Shown: positions 37,434 to 47,234, counted from the stretch's first letter. The stretch: DNA of 64,000 nt from Wolbachia endosymbiont of Armadillidium arcangelii (GCF_040207875.1 NZ_CP157942.1:124001-188000); one strand, 5' to 3'. Notes: a model not told the origin generated them from the sequence alone. Made by a program: numbers and translations.

Positions 37434-38465
37434 ATAATTTACCCTTCACTAACAACAAACTTTTTAAATATTTACTGCTGTTTTTTTTATCAGCATTGGC
37501 ATAAAGCCATAGCTTGCGAGTGAAGTCAAATCAATTTCTCAATCTTTTTTACTTATTTTTTCATGAATAGGTGAAGATATTAATATATACTGATTTTTTT
37601 ATTTTAAACTTGTTGAATTTCGCTTAGAGAGATGACTACTGTTCGTAACACAATATCGATAGAAATTCCTTCTTTTACTAAGTCTTTTGCAATTTTCTGC
37701 TCTTTTCACTTTTTCTTCGCAAATCCGTATCTCTTCAAGCAGAGATTTTATTAGCGCATAGCGTAATTCTTGACTCTCAATTTTTTTGTATTCTTTTATC
37801 AAATTAGGTACTACTTTACTACCTTCATCTTCCTCTATTAGTAGATTTGTAATACTAATTGATAATGTTTCTGCTATCTCATATAATTTTTCCAGTGGAA
37901 TAGCAGTCCTTCCTTGCTCATAATTGCTTATTTCGTCACGTGTTGTAGCCATTTTCTCTCCTAAATCTTTTTGAGTATACTCTCTCACTAGCCTCCATTC
38001 TTTTATCTTTTTCCCTATTTGGTAGTATATAGAACCAACTTTTTCTTCAACACATTCATCAGCAGAGAGACCTATTGTTTTTGCAACGACATCAACAGAA
38101 ATTCCTTCTTTAACCAAACCCTTTGCAATTTTTACTTTCTCTGCTTTCCTACTACTTTTTTCACTGACTTGGACAAATTTGGTTAGCAAACAAAACATTC
38201 TACGTAACTCCTGATCATTAATCTTTTTATATTCTCTTACTAGATTTAATATCTCCTCTCCCTTATCTTCAAAACAGATTTTTTCATTTGATACAGGAAT
38301 AAGATCCGTAATATTAATTGATAACACCTTTGCTATAGCGCACAACTTTTTAATCGAAATTTTTCGTGTTCCTTTTTCATATTGTAGTACTATTTGATAC
38401 GTTACGCCGATTTTTTCCGCTAAATCCTTTTGAGTATAACCTCGCTTTAACCTCCAATTTCTTAC
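37139..38465. repeat. 1.3-kb direct repeat, copy 1 (radC 5' part plus HTH gene)
   Basis: Nearly identical to 48786-50110 in the same orientation. The left edge falls inside radC at ATTATTGGCTC and the right edge within the first codons of the HTH gene, after which the two copies diverge. The few differences include a one-base insertion in radC of copy 2. Confidence 0.9.
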
Positions 38466-38522
38466 TTCCTGTCCTATTACTTTGTAGTCTAAAAAGTTAG
38501 AGCAATTATTCTCTTTTTTCAC
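37599..38522 (-). CDS. Double-XRE helix-turn-helix regulator, copy 1
   Basis: A 307-residue regulator with two XRE domains: RNWRLKRGYTQKDLAEKIGV with VTYQIVLQYEKGTRKISIKK near 22-75, and EWRLVREYTQKDLGEKMATT with ISNYEQGRTAIPLEKLYEI near 170-235. Each is followed by a helical segment. The C-terminus is out of frame: ENCKRLSKRRNFYRYC replaces what reads in the next frame as AKDLVKEGISIDIVLRT, which matches the internal segment AKGLVKEGISVDVVAKT. One or two A were lost near 37690. These paired-HTH regulators are typical of the WO EAM. The DNA-binding parts are intact. Confidence 0.8.
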   Translation of the reverse strand: MKKENNCSNFLDYKVIGQEVRNWRLKRGYTQKDLAEKIGVTYQIVLQYEKGTRKISIKKLCAIAKVLSINITDLIPVSNEKICFEDKGEEILNLVREYKKINDQELRRMFCLLTKFVQVSEKSSRKAEKVKIAKGLVKEGISVDVVAKTIGLSADECVEEKVGSIYYQIGKKIKEWRLVREYTQKDLGEKMATTRDEISNYEQGRTAIPLEKLYEIAETLSISITNLLIEEDEGSKVVPNLIKEYKKIESQELRYALIKSLLEEIRICEEKVKRAENCKRLSKRRNFYRYCVTNSSHLSKRNSTSLK

Positions 38523-38590
38523 ATTTTATACTCTATAATTAAAAGAGCTATCACGTATACTTAATTGGTAACCTTTTTGACAAATTGAAC

Positions 38591-40417
38591 TCATTTCCTT
38601 TCAAATAATTTTTCTATATCACTTAGTTTCATTTCTATGTAAGTTGGTCTTCCGTGATTGCATTGCCCAGCATACGGTGTTTCTTCCATTTGTCTCATCA
38701 ACTCATTCATCTCCTCCAACTTCATTTCCCTTTCAGCTCTAATTGACCCATGGCACGCAATGGTAGCTAGTATCTTGTTTACTTTTTCTTCTATAGGTAG
38801 AGTATCTCCTATCTCCATCAATCTATCAATTATATTCATCACCATCTCTCTCACATTTATTGTTCCTAAAATTGCAGGTATTTCTTTCACCCTTACTTTA
38901 TCTTCTGATTCTATTTTAATACCAAAACCCATTTCAAAAAGCTTATCTTTATACATTTCAACCATCTCCATTTCAGCTTGGTTTTTAACTTCAACTATTT
39001 CAGGAAGAAGAAGTTTTTGTCTTTTTATGCTTGATTTTTGCTTTAAGCACTCGTATATCAATCTCTCATGGGCTGCATGTTGGTCTACTATAATTAGCCT
39101 GTCTCCAGCCTCAGCAATAATGTAAGTATTGTAGACCTGACAGCGTGCATACCCTAAAGGATGATCCGCTATTAAATCAATTTGCTCTCTTTCTAGAACC
39201 ATAACTCCTTTCTGTGGTGTAGATTTCTCTATACCTTCATACTTAAAACTTCCTGATAAGCTTTGCTTTCTTTCGTCTGGTGTGTTGAATTCTTTCATTA
39301 GACGATTTTCTAAAAGACTTGGTCTCTTCTCATAAAACTCTTTTTGATTTTTTTTCTCTTTACTATCAATCTGCTCTTGGCTTTTACTATCATTAAAAAT
39401 CAGCTCCTCTTCAATACCTTGACCACTTGCTGCAAACCTCGTTGACAATGCTTTTATTATCCCTCTTCTCACTATTTCATATATTAACCTTTTATTCTGA
39501 AATCTTACTTCTGATTTATTTGGATGCACATTTACATCTACTTGGTCGTACGGTATTTCTAAGTGCAGTACTGCAAAAGGATACTTTCCACTTGGAATAA
39601 AATCTTGATACGCATATCGAATTGCACCAACAAGTAGGTTGTCTTTTATTGGCCTGCCATTAACAAACGTATAGACCTGAGTTGAATTGCCTAGATTGAT
39701 AGTTGGTTTACAGATGTGTCCCGTAAGTTTGATGCCTTCCTCTTCCTCTTTTACTTCCAGCGAATTGCTCTGAAACTCTTCTTCTATTTCACATAATCTG
39801 TTAGATAATGAAGTTTGTTTAGCATATTTTAAGAGCTTTTTATTACCGGAAGTGAGATTAAACCCAATACTATAATTAATTATTGCTAAGTTATTTACAA
39901 TATCAACTATAGCTTGTGTTTCTGCCCTCTCGGTTTTTAGAAATTTTAATCTATTTGGTGTGGCAAAAAATAAGTCACGAACTTCAATATATGTACCCTG
40001 CAATAAAGAACAAGGGATAACCTCTCCTACTTTTTCTCCTCCCTCATAACTTATAGACCATGCTTCCTTTGCTCCACTTGTCTTAGACGATAATTTCATT
40101 CTACTTACTGCTGCAATTGAAGGCAAAGCTTCTCCTCTAAACCCAAGGTGCTTGATTTCTATTAACTCACTATCGCTTAATTTTGAAGTAGCGTGGCGCA
40201 TAAACGCAAGTTCCAAATCTTCCTTTTCTATTCCATTTCCATTATCTGTCACAGTTATAAGATTGCGCCCACCACTTTCTATTTTGATCTCTATTTCTGA
40301 ACTTCCAGCATCTATTGCATTTTCTACTAATTCCTTTACTACACTCGCTGGCCTTTCTATTACTTCTCCTGCTGCTATACGATTTATAGTTTTTGTGTCT
40401 AAAAGAATTATTGCCAT
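38591..40417 (-). CDS. mutL: DNA mismatch repair protein MutL
   Basis: A full-length 608-residue MutL. The GHKL ATPase motifs are all present near the N-terminus: KELVENAIDAGSSEIEI, VTDNGNGIEKEDLELAF, and IKHLGFRGEALPSIAAV. The transducer part has VNVHPNKSEVRF. The C-terminal dimerisation domain includes IIVDQHAAHERLIYE and ends AGQCNHGRPTYIEMKLSDIE. MutL couples MutS mismatch recognition to strand removal. Here it lies in phage-associated DNA beside HTH/radC; whether it is the cell's only copy cannot be seen. It appears intact. Confidence 0.9.
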   Translation of the reverse strand: MAIILLDTKTINRIAAGEVIERPASVVKELVENAIDAGSSEIEIKIESGGRNLITVTDNGNGIEKEDLELAFMRHATSKLSDSELIEIKHLGFRGEALPSIAAVSRMKLSSKTSGAKEAWSISYEGGEKVGEVIPCSLLQGTYIEVRDLFFATPNRLKFLKTERAETQAIVDIVNNLAIINYSIGFNLTSGNKKLLKYAKQTSLSNRLCEIEEEFQSNSLEVKEEEEGIKLTGHICKPTINLGNSTQVYTFVNGRPIKDNLLVGAIRYAYQDFIPSGKYPFAVLHLEIPYDQVDVNVHPNKSEVRFQNKRLIYEIVRRGIIKALSTRFAASGQGIEEELIFNDSKSQEQIDSKEKKNQKEFYEKRPSLLENRLMKEFNTPDERKQSLSGSFKYEGIEKSTPQKGVMVLEREQIDLIADHPLGYARCQVYNTYIIAEAGDRLIIVDQHAAHERLIYECLKQKSSIKRQKLLLPEIVEVKNQAEMEMVEMYKDKLFEMGFGIKIESEDKVRVKEIPAILGTINVREMVMNIIDRLMEIGDTLPIEEKVNKILATIACHGSIRAEREMKLEEMNELMRQMEETPYAGQCNHGRPTYIEMKLSDIEKLFERK

Positions 40418-40566
40418 ATCTCCAACTCTCAGTCTGATGAAGATATAGCTTTAATGTTAATAAAAATCAATCTCTATTAGGCATCTTCACTAATTTCAAA
40501 ACAGAAATAATTGTAAAAAACCCAGGCCAAAATTTTATGGCAAGCTCTCCTGTAGTTTAATTTTAG

Positions 40567-40595
40567 TTGAATATTTCTTCACAATTGTGTATAAT
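40567..40595 (+). promoter_or_regulatory. Sigma-70-type promoter of PD-(D/E)XK transposase copy 2
   Basis: TTGAAT at 40567-40572 and TATAAT at 40590-40595 with a 17-base spacer, 27 bases before the ATG at 40623. The stretch from TTGAATATTTCTTCACAATT to AATTATTAATGCTTT is identical at 50463 onward, upstream of the interrupted copy. Confidence 0.7.
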
Positions 40596-40622
40596 TATTA
40601 ATGCTTTCTAGGTTAACTTGTC

Positions 40623-41504
40623 ATGGCTCTTTCGAAGTTTCTTGATGCTCGCAATGATATAGCCTTTCGCCGTATCTTTGGTACCGAAAAAAATAAAGAT
40701 ATTCTTATTCACTTTCTTAATGATATACTAGGTCTTACCGATGACAATAAGATTAAAGATGTCTCCTTTCTCAGTCCCATTCAAGACCCTGTCATTGCCT
40801 CTCAAAAGCAAAGCATTGTTGATGTTCTCTGTGTTGATTCTACAGGGATAAAAACAATAATTGAGATGCAAGTCGCTAAAACTACTGGCTTTAAAAAACG
40901 TGCCCAATACTATGCCGCTAAGGCCTACTCAAGTCAAGCTGATGTAGGTGATCAGTATCATGATCTTAAAGGCGTTATCTTTATTGCCATTGCTGATTTT
41001 ATCTTGTTTCCTAATAAGCTAGCTTATAAGTCTGATCATGTTACTTTTGATAAGATAACTTTTGAACATGATCTCAAAGACTTTAGTTTTACTTTTATAG
41101 AGTTACCTAAATTTAAAAAAAGAGAAGATCAATTAGAAAATATAATAGAGAAATGGTGTTATTTTTTTAAACATGCCGGTGAAACAAGTGAAGATGATCT
41201 AAAAAAAATAATAGGCAGTGATTTAATTATTGGCAGGGCTTATGATGAGCTGAACCAATATAATTGGAGTAAAGAAGAACGTCTTGCTTATGACCAAGCT
41301 AAGAAACGTACCGATGATTATTTATCTAGCCTTGAAGAAAAACTTCATGAAGGCATCCTCATCGGCCATGAAAAAGGTAGAGCAGAGGGTGAAAAGCAAG
41401 CTAAAATAGCAGTTGCAAAGAATCTACTTAAAGCAGGGGTTTCTATTGATGTTATAGCTCAAACTACTGGTCTTACGGCTGATGAAGTTAAAGGCCTAGG
41501 TTAA
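40623..41504 (+). CDS. PD-(D/E)XK nuclease family transposase (Rpn-like), copy 2
   Basis: A 293-residue intact protein (MALSKFLDARNDIAFRRIFG). It has the active-site strands QSIVDVLCVDSTGIKTIIEM and QVAKTTGFKKRAQYYAAKAY and the usual HTH-like end KNLLKAGVSIDVIAQTTGLT. It shares the family promoter. It stands between mutL (divergent) and the glycosylase-like gene and may have brought neighbouring DNA with it. Function as for copy 1. Confidence 0.85.
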   Translation: MALSKFLDARNDIAFRRIFGTEKNKDILIHFLNDILGLTDDNKIKDVSFLSPIQDPVIASQKQSIVDVLCVDSTGIKTIIEMQVAKTTGFKKRAQYYAAKAYSSQADVGDQYHDLKGVIFIAIADFILFPNKLAYKSDHVTFDKITFEHDLKDFSFTFIELPKFKKREDQLENIIEKWCYFFKHAGETSEDDLKKIIGSDLIIGRAYDELNQYNWSKEERLAYDQAKKRTDDYLSSLEEKLHEGILIGHEKGRAEGEKQAKIAVAKNLLKAGVSIDVIAQTTGLTADEVKGLG

Positions 41505-41516
41505 TTCTATCTCTGG

Positions 41517-42056
41517 ATGAATATCTTTGTATTAGACGAAAATCCTATAATTGCAGCACAAATGTTATGCGATAAGCATATAGTGAAAATGCCATTAGAA
41601 ACTGCTCAATTACTTAGCAGTGTTTTTTCAATAGCATTAAAAGCGCCAAATCCTTTAGTCAGCATTACAGACCAAAATATAGAAGTTCCATATAAACTTA
41701 CTCACAAAAACCATCCTTGCTCTTTATGGGCTAGACAGTCGAAAGGGAATTTTTATTGGTTGATAGGATATGGAAAAGAATTATGTAAAGAGTACACCTG
41801 GCGATACAAAAGAACGCATAAATCTGAAGAAGTTATAGATTGGTGTGATAATAATAAGGATTTGCTAATTTTTCAATCAGCTGATATATAAGCTTTTACA
41901 CAAGCGTTACCTGATCGATATAAATGTAGTAATCCAATAGAAGCCTATAGAGAGTATTATCTAAAAGAAAAGATGAGGTTTGCCAAGTGGGAAAAAGGCA
42001 GAGAAGCACCAGATTGGTTGCTAAACAGAATACCACAGCTGATAAGCTACAAATAG
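41517..42056 (+). pseudogene. Pyrimidine-dimer-glycosylase-like protein with in-frame stop
   Basis: One frame of 180 codons broken by a TAA at 41889-41891. The first part (MNIFVLDENPIIAAQMLCDK, HIVKMPLETAQLLSSVFSI, NHPCSLWARQSKGNFYWLI) and the part after the stop (AFTQALPDRYKCSNPIEAYR, KMRFAKWEKGREAPDWLLNR) together form a small phage-type protein whose start recalls the Pyr_excise/endonuclease V group, from memory. It starts 12 bases after the transposase stop. The nonsense codon probably inactivates it. The family name is tentative. Confidence 0.5.
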
Positions 42057-42111
42057 AGAGCCTTTCTAATTTGCAAAGAGGAAGATACAACAAAAGCCAA
42101 AACCGGCTGTA

Positions 42112-42236
42112 GGGAAGTGTTAAGTAAACTGTTTCTAACGCGAATTCTCAATTAGATTTGAGGTAAATCATTAAAATCTCCACTCTTTTAACTAAGTCTG
42201 ATCAAATTTTAAAATGGCAGTTTATTTAACACTCCC
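42112..42236. repeat. 125-bp MITE-like element with terminal inverted repeats
   Basis: The left end GGGAAGTGTTAAGTAAACTG and the right end, read inverted, GGGAGTGTTAAATAAACTGC match apart from one extra base and one substitution. The ends resemble IS terminal repeats of Wolbachia elements, but the 80-odd bases between hold no gene. No clear target duplication is visible. It may be an internally deleted IS. Confidence 0.55.
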
Positions 42237-42560
42237 TTGAATACCTTACATTGTCAAACCATTGAAACTCTTCAATTTTACTGAATTGATGGTAATTTCA
42301 AGATATCTGCTGCTCAAATTTAGGTACATGCTAATTTCTCTATTGTAAACGCTTAAATTATAAACTATTTACTCTTTTTTTTATCCTAATCCATAATTCT
42401 GGTTATTAGTACTGCGACCCAGAGGTATCCTAACATCACTAACTTCAGAAGAGCAGAGTACTTTGATAATCTGGAATCTCAAAGGAAGGTCTCGATATTA
42501 CCTCTTTTACAGCCTACCGAAAAGTTGAGTTCAGAACATAAAACTAATCCCTTAATACAA

Positions 42561-42716
42561 CTACTTTGCTGTTCCCTCACTATCATGTACAGAGCTCAGA
42601 GAAATCCTGCTAATTTTTCTACTAAATTTGGTCTTTTCTTCATCTATATCTCCTTCTGCACCTAGAACTTTATTCGCCAATTCCCTATCCTCTAGATCAC
42701 TAAGTAATGTTCTATA
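42561..42716 (-). pseudogene. C-terminal remnant of an unknown protein
   Basis: One frame reads LLSDLEDRELANKVLGAEGD, then IDEEKTKFSRKISRISLSSV and HDSEGTAK before a stop at 42561. Upstream the frame is broken by stops. The charged helical composition resembles the ends of other WO EAM proteins, but I cannot assign it. The rest of 42237-42832 shows nothing I can support. Confidence 0.35.
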
Positions 42717-42832
42717 TCACCGTCAGCAATTAATTTGCCGCACCGAGAGCTGATAGAACTTCTCATCTTTCCCTTTATCTCTTTTCACTAAATCTTTGGG
42801 GGAGTAAAACAATATATTTTTTTTCCAAACAG

Positions 42833-45136
42833 TTATAAACTAGGAGCCATAAAAACAGCTTCATGATCAACCATTTTTACAGTTTGATAAGGTTTAATAT
42901 TACTAAGTATCGTACTTGCCTTATACGAACAATAACATCCCAATGTAAGGAAAGTTAATGCAGCCAAAGCAAGTCCAATAGATATTCCTAAATGAGACAT
43001 CGTTAAACTTGTACCAATAGCAAATGCTCCAGATAATATAAGAGAAGCAGAGGCACAAATTATTTGCTTTCTACTCTGAGCGCTTGCTTCTGAGAATTGA
43101 GATTTTACTGCTGAACTTTGTTCAGGGACTTGAGATAGGTTACTAACCCTTTTACTATAACCTTGTGTTACATTAATATCCACAACCTCAGGGGCAACTT
43201 TTGACTCCATTTTAGCTTGGATTGATCTATCAATATTTTTCGGCTGTTCATTAGCTAGAATAAGCTCATTATGCAAATTTTCTCCAGAGCAAAAATGTGA
43301 GGCATCGATACTCAAGCTTTCTTCAATGCCTTCTAATCGTTTATTCTCTGCCTTTGATTGTTCTAAATTGCTTCGTAATATACTATTTTCTAATAGCAAT
43401 TCCTCACATCGTCTCCCTTTTGCATCTATCTCTTGCTCCAGCTTTACTAATTTACTTTCATAGTCTTTACCTAATTCAGCTTTTCCTTCTGGTATATCTG
43501 CCTTCCCCACTTGTATACACGAATCTTTGGTTTCTCTTTTTGTCTCTTCTGCCCTTAGATACCTATAATCGTCTTCTAACCCACTTATTTTTTGCTGTAA
43601 TTGTCTATTGTTCTCATTGAGGACATTTATAACCTCCTGTATCTTTTCTTTTTCATCAAATAGCAATTCCTTTTCTTCTTCTGCTGTAGCAAGCTTTTCC
43701 TTAAGTTTATCATTTTTGGCTAGAAAACCTTTATTCTCTTCTTCAAGTCTATCTACTTCTTTCTGTAACTCTTGAACCCTGTCGTCTAAAGATTTATTCA
43801 TCTCTTTCAATACCTTCAATCCTGGTTCAATAGGCATGTTTTTAGAATCATTTTGCACTAATCTTTCACCAATATCTACGATAATTCCTTCTGTAACACC
43901 CATCAAACCTTTCACATATCTTTCAAGAACTATTACTTCTTCACTTAGTGCAGTATTACTCTGCTGTTCCGCGATTTCTTTGATTTTTATCAAACTATTC
44001 GCTACTAGCTCGACAGGCTCAACAATTCTATTTATGCCACTTACGCCCAACTCGTCACTCAGATTTGCATAATTGGTATAATCCTCACCGGTGGTAACCA
44101 GGTTAGATGGATTGGTAGGTTTAATCGGGGTACTCGTATTAACAGGAGCCTCAAATGGCACGAACAAATCACTTTGGCTACTCTCAATCGATTTACCTAG
44201 TGAAGGCATGTCATTACTACCGAGTGTTCTACTATCACTGGAGGCAACTTGCTTTTGTCTATAATTTGTAGAAGTTTCTGTTGGACTAGTACCACTTTTC
44301 TGATTTTCTCTACTGCTTTCATTCATAAAGCACTTCACCCCCATTACTGTTCTAACACTCTCTCTAAGTTCTTCTTTTTCGATTACGACATGAGATTCAT
44401 TTTTTGCGCGGTTCATTTTGTCATACACTTGTTTACATTCTCCGTAAGATAATATTGGTTGTAACGTTTTCTTCTCTACTTCTTTATCGTAGAAGGTTCT
44501 CAGCTCATCATTTGATAATATTGTTATAGCGTCTCCTACTTCACAATGCAACTTAAAATGCTTACTTCTTGATGAATTAATATGATCTAGCAGAAAAATC
44601 TTAACACGGTGTTTCTTGTATTCTGCAAGCTCTTCGAGTGTAATTCCCATAGCTTTTTCTTGTAATTCTATATACCCCAAAGCTTGTTCAAAATCTTCTC
44701 TATTAGAGGTTAGAGTTCTATTTTCTCTGAGCCTTTTATTGGCACGCCTTTTTGTATGTATATCACTAACTTCAACTACGTGTTCAGTACTATCAGAATC
44801 GATTTTATTTAACACAATACCGCGATTATCTTGATCTTTCAGGAAAGCTTTGAGCTGTTTTTTAAATTCCAGTAAATCACTTAATTTACTTTCAATAGTT
44901 TTAGACTTTTTGATTTGATCATTAACTTTCTTAGCTGCCTGATTATTTTCTTCATCAATCCGTACTTTCTTCTTACATTTACCAAATAGCTTGGCCCGTA
45001 GTTTTTTAAGTTTTCTATTATCACTACCAAGCATCTTGTCCGTTTGGCCTTGAAAATCTTCTTGCCCCTTGAACCCCAAAATGGTATAGAGACTTTCCTC
45101 AGCCTCCTGCTGATTGGGTTTTGTATTTACGACCAT
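42833..45136 (-). CDS. Large coiled-coil protein with C-terminal membrane hairpin
   Basis: 767 residues from the ATG at 45136, which has an AGAGGT site 7 bases upstream; an ATG at 45166 lacks one. The N-terminal 220 residues are basic and helical (RKLKKLRAKLFGKCKKKVRI). Residues 280-380 are Ser/Thr/Pro-rich. About residues 440-640 form a long coiled coil (LQKEVDRLEEENKGFLAKND). Near the end two hydrophobic helices (SASLILSGAFAIGTSLTMSH, IGLALAALTFLTLGCYCSY) make a hairpin. It is divergent from cifA across 389 bp. I know no named family. A tethered host-contact protein is inferred from architecture and position. Confidence 0.6.
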   Translation of the reverse strand: MVVNTKPNQQEAEESLYTILGFKGQEDFQGQTDKMLGSDNRKLKKLRAKLFGKCKKKVRIDEENNQAAKKVNDQIKKSKTIESKLSDLLEFKKQLKAFLKDQDNRGIVLNKIDSDSTEHVVEVSDIHTKRRANKRLRENRTLTSNREDFEQALGYIELQEKAMGITLEELAEYKKHRVKIFLLDHINSSRSKHFKLHCEVGDAITILSNDELRTFYDKEVEKKTLQPILSYGECKQVYDKMNRAKNESHVVIEKEELRESVRTVMGVKCFMNESSRENQKSGTSPTETSTNYRQKQVASSDSRTLGSNDMPSLGKSIESSQSDLFVPFEAPVNTSTPIKPTNPSNLVTTGEDYTNYANLSDELGVSGINRIVEPVELVANSLIKIKEIAEQQSNTALSEEVIVLERYVKGLMGVTEGIIVDIGERLVQNDSKNMPIEPGLKVLKEMNKSLDDRVQELQKEVDRLEEENKGFLAKNDKLKEKLATAEEEKELLFDEKEKIQEVINVLNENNRQLQQKISGLEDDYRYLRAEETKRETKDSCIQVGKADIPEGKAELGKDYESKLVKLEQEIDAKGRRCEELLLENSILRSNLEQSKAENKRLEGIEESLSIDASHFCSGENLHNELILANEQPKNIDRSIQAKMESKVAPEVVDINVTQGYSKRVSNLSQVPEQSSAVKSQFSEASAQSRKQIICASASLILSGAFAIGTSLTMSHLGISIGLALAALTFLTLGCYCSYKASTILSNIKPYQTVKMVDHEAVFMAPSL

Positions 45137-45525
45137 AATTTTACCTCTGCCATCAAGTGTATACATAACTGAAATAGGAAATTACCCAAAAACTAACATA
45201 GTCAAATCTAATACCAATCTCCCGGCTAATTCTACCAAAGCTTTTCTGGAAAGCAACATATTTGCTGATCATATCTGGATAATATTGATAAGATTATGTT
45301 AAAAATTGCATATAACTGGAGTTACTAGTTTCCAGACAACCTAATGGCAGTTATAAATTCCGTTAAATCAAAATTTCCAGAAAACACTCAATAATTTCAT
45401 AAATATTCCTCCAGATTTGGTCAATGAGTTGTATATTAAATTCGCCTATCTTGAGTAATATGAGTGTTGTAATCTAGTTATAAATTTAGTACCATAATGT
45501 TGTTTTCATGATATGGAGGGGTTAA
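45137..45525. promoter_or_regulatory. Divergent intergenic region between the coiled-coil gene and cifA
   Basis: An AT-rich region of 389 bp that must hold the promoters of both genes. I see no -35/-10 pair good enough to name for cifA. The ribosome site of cifA (GGAGGGG, 45514-45520) is strong. No RNA gene or repeat is apparent. Confidence 0.35.
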
Positions 45526-47073
45526 ATGCCAATAGAAACAAAACGTCAGGCTGAAGTACTTAAAAAGCTACAAGACGTGATAAAATATACAGATCATGAC
45601 ATTGCTGCTGGAAGGAAGTTAGCTGTTAAAAGATGGGTAGAAACCTATATAGAAAATATAAAGTTCTTTAAGGATGATAAGCTGCAATTTTTGTACAATA
45701 TCTTCCAAGATGAAAATTGCTGGTCAGGTATAAGATTAAATAATGCTGTTTTAGGTCAAAGATTGACTGAAGAGAAAATAGGAGAAATCGATAATCCGCT
45801 TCGCAGATATGAGATAGCTTCTAGTTACTGTGTGGTAGAAAAAATTCCTTCTCTCTTTAAGGAGCAATTTGATTCTTATAAAAGAAGTTTTTCATCTAAT
45901 GCAGTTGATGGTAATGGTCATTCTGTAAAAGATGATAATAAATACATATTAAACTCACTGCTGTATGGGATGAAAAGGAGAGACCCTGTATTAAGTTTCT
46001 GGATTGATAGAGAATCTGGGGAATTAAAGCAACCAAGTAATGCGTCAGAAGGTTTTGATAGTGCTGTAAAACTTAAGTGGAGTGAAGGAGTAGAATATTT
46101 TTATAAAGAAATTTTGAAAGAAAATCAAGATATGGCGGAGAAGAAGCTTACAGAAGCGATCATTGCTCTGTCTCACGTTCAAGCTATCGAGGAAGACGCT
46201 CCTATTTTAGATTTTTGTATAAGGAATATAGCTAATAAAGATACTCTGTTACAGAAATTATCGAAGAAAGATAAAGGAGTATATTCCCTTTTTGCTCAAT
46301 TAATAGATTCGTGTTTTTTTGATACAGTTCATGATTTAGTACAGTGCTGGTGTTATGAAGAAGTTTCAGCACGTAGAGACCATTCAGAGAAAATATTATC
46401 ACAGGATAAGTATGACCTCCTTCTTTACTCACTTTCAAATGTAATGTTGGAAAATCCTGAGTCAAGCGTTCAAGCTAGATCTCTTATTATGGAAATTTGG
46501 AAGTGTGACTGCTTTATTGAATACAGAAAGACTTCTGTTAATATTTCTAATTGTACAGTTCCTATAAAGAGTGTACTTGGAGGATTAATAATTAATTGGA
46601 AGCGAGAAGATAGTCATGAGTCTGATAGGGAAATAGAGAAGAAAGAAATATTGGATATGATGTTATTTGCCAAAGATTGCTTTCCTGAAAAATTTGAGTC
46701 CTTTAAAAAAATAATAACAAAAAATCTTAGATTATGCGATAGGGAAGGAATGGAAGAAAGTATAGATTACGGTAACTTGGCAGAAGAATTGTTCTCTGAA
46801 TTAGAGAAAACAACTTTACCTCCTAGAAGTGATGGTCATCAGTATAGTTTACGGCCACGATCTCAAGCTTGTGGTAGTAAGAAAGCAACTTTGCCACTTG
46901 ATGGCTCTGGTAGTCATTCGCAATCCACATTAAAATCCTCTGATACTAGTGGTTTTTTCTCGCAAGAATCACCTTCTGAGCTGGGGAAGGCATCTTCGCC
47001 ACTCGATGGTTCTAATCCACAGTCCATGCTTGGATCACCTAGCGTGAGTGGTGTTTCTGGTCATAGTAAATAG
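45526..47073 (+). CDS. cifA: Cytoplasmic incompatibility factor CifA
   Basis: A 515-residue protein that I recognise as CifA, the rescue and co-induction factor of Wolbachia cytoplasmic incompatibility, from prophage WO. Stretches known from the family run along it: MPIETKRQAEVLKKLQDVIK, DIAAGRKLAVKRWVETYIE, FWIDRESGELK, EGFDSAVKLKWSEGVEYFY, ESCFFDTVHDLVQCWCY-type sequence, SLSNVMLENPESSVQARSLI, and VPIKSVLGGLIINWKRED. It is closest in feel to type I (CidA). The C-terminal tail is long and carries PLDGSG twice where known type I proteins show it once. It is intact, with a strong ribosome site. The cifB start follows 11 bases after its stop, but cifB is truncated. Confidence 0.9.
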   Translation: MPIETKRQAEVLKKLQDVIKYTDHDIAAGRKLAVKRWVETYIENIKFFKDDKLQFLYNIFQDENCWSGIRLNNAVLGQRLTEEKIGEIDNPLRRYEIASSYCVVEKIPSLFKEQFDSYKRSFSSNAVDGNGHSVKDDNKYILNSLLYGMKRRDPVLSFWIDRESGELKQPSNASEGFDSAVKLKWSEGVEYFYKEILKENQDMAEKKLTEAIIALSHVQAIEEDAPILDFCIRNIANKDTLLQKLSKKDKGVYSLFAQLIDSCFFDTVHDLVQCWCYEEVSARRDHSEKILSQDKYDLLLYSLSNVMLENPESSVQARSLIMEIWKCDCFIEYRKTSVNISNCTVPIKSVLGGLIINWKREDSHESDREIEKKEILDMMLFAKDCFPEKFESFKKIITKNLRLCDREGMEESIDYGNLAEELFSELEKTTLPPRSDGHQYSLRPRSQACGSKKATLPLDGSGSHSQSTLKSSDTSGFFSQESPSELGKASSPLDGSNPQSMLGSPSVSGVSGHSK

Positions 47074-47084
47074 AGAAGTATTTT

Positions 47085-47210
47085 ATGAGTAATGGTGATG
47101 GACTTATTAGGAGTTTAGTGGATGGAGATCTTGAGGGTTTCAGACAAAGGTTTGAGTCTTTTTTAGATCAATGTCCGTCTTTTTTGTACTATGTAGGTGA
47201 AGGCCGTTTC
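47085..47210 (+). pseudogene. cifB: cifB, truncated after 42 codons by an IS element
   Basis: MSNGDGLIRSLVDGDLEGFR then QRFESFLDQCPSFLYYVGEG and RF: the N-terminus of CifB of the CidB type, as I remember it. The IS inverted repeat begins at the next base, adding HCH and a stop. Intact CifB has over 1000 residues, with nuclease-like domains and, in type I, a Ulp1 deubiquitinase. Everything beyond codon 42 is absent from this window: right of the IS lies radC sequence. So CI induction through this locus should be lost while cifA remains. Confidence 0.85.
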
Positions 47211-47234
47211 CACTGCCATTAAGTTAAGGGAAAG
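47211..47234 (+). repeat. Left terminal inverted repeat of the IS
   Basis: 24 bp, starts exactly after codon 42 of cifB, perfect complement of 48762-48785. Confidence 0.9.

Noticed and set aside
45303..45525. Possible promoter for cifA
   Set aside because: Several TTG and TATA-like boxes occur, but none has both good hexamers and a 16-18 base spacer.
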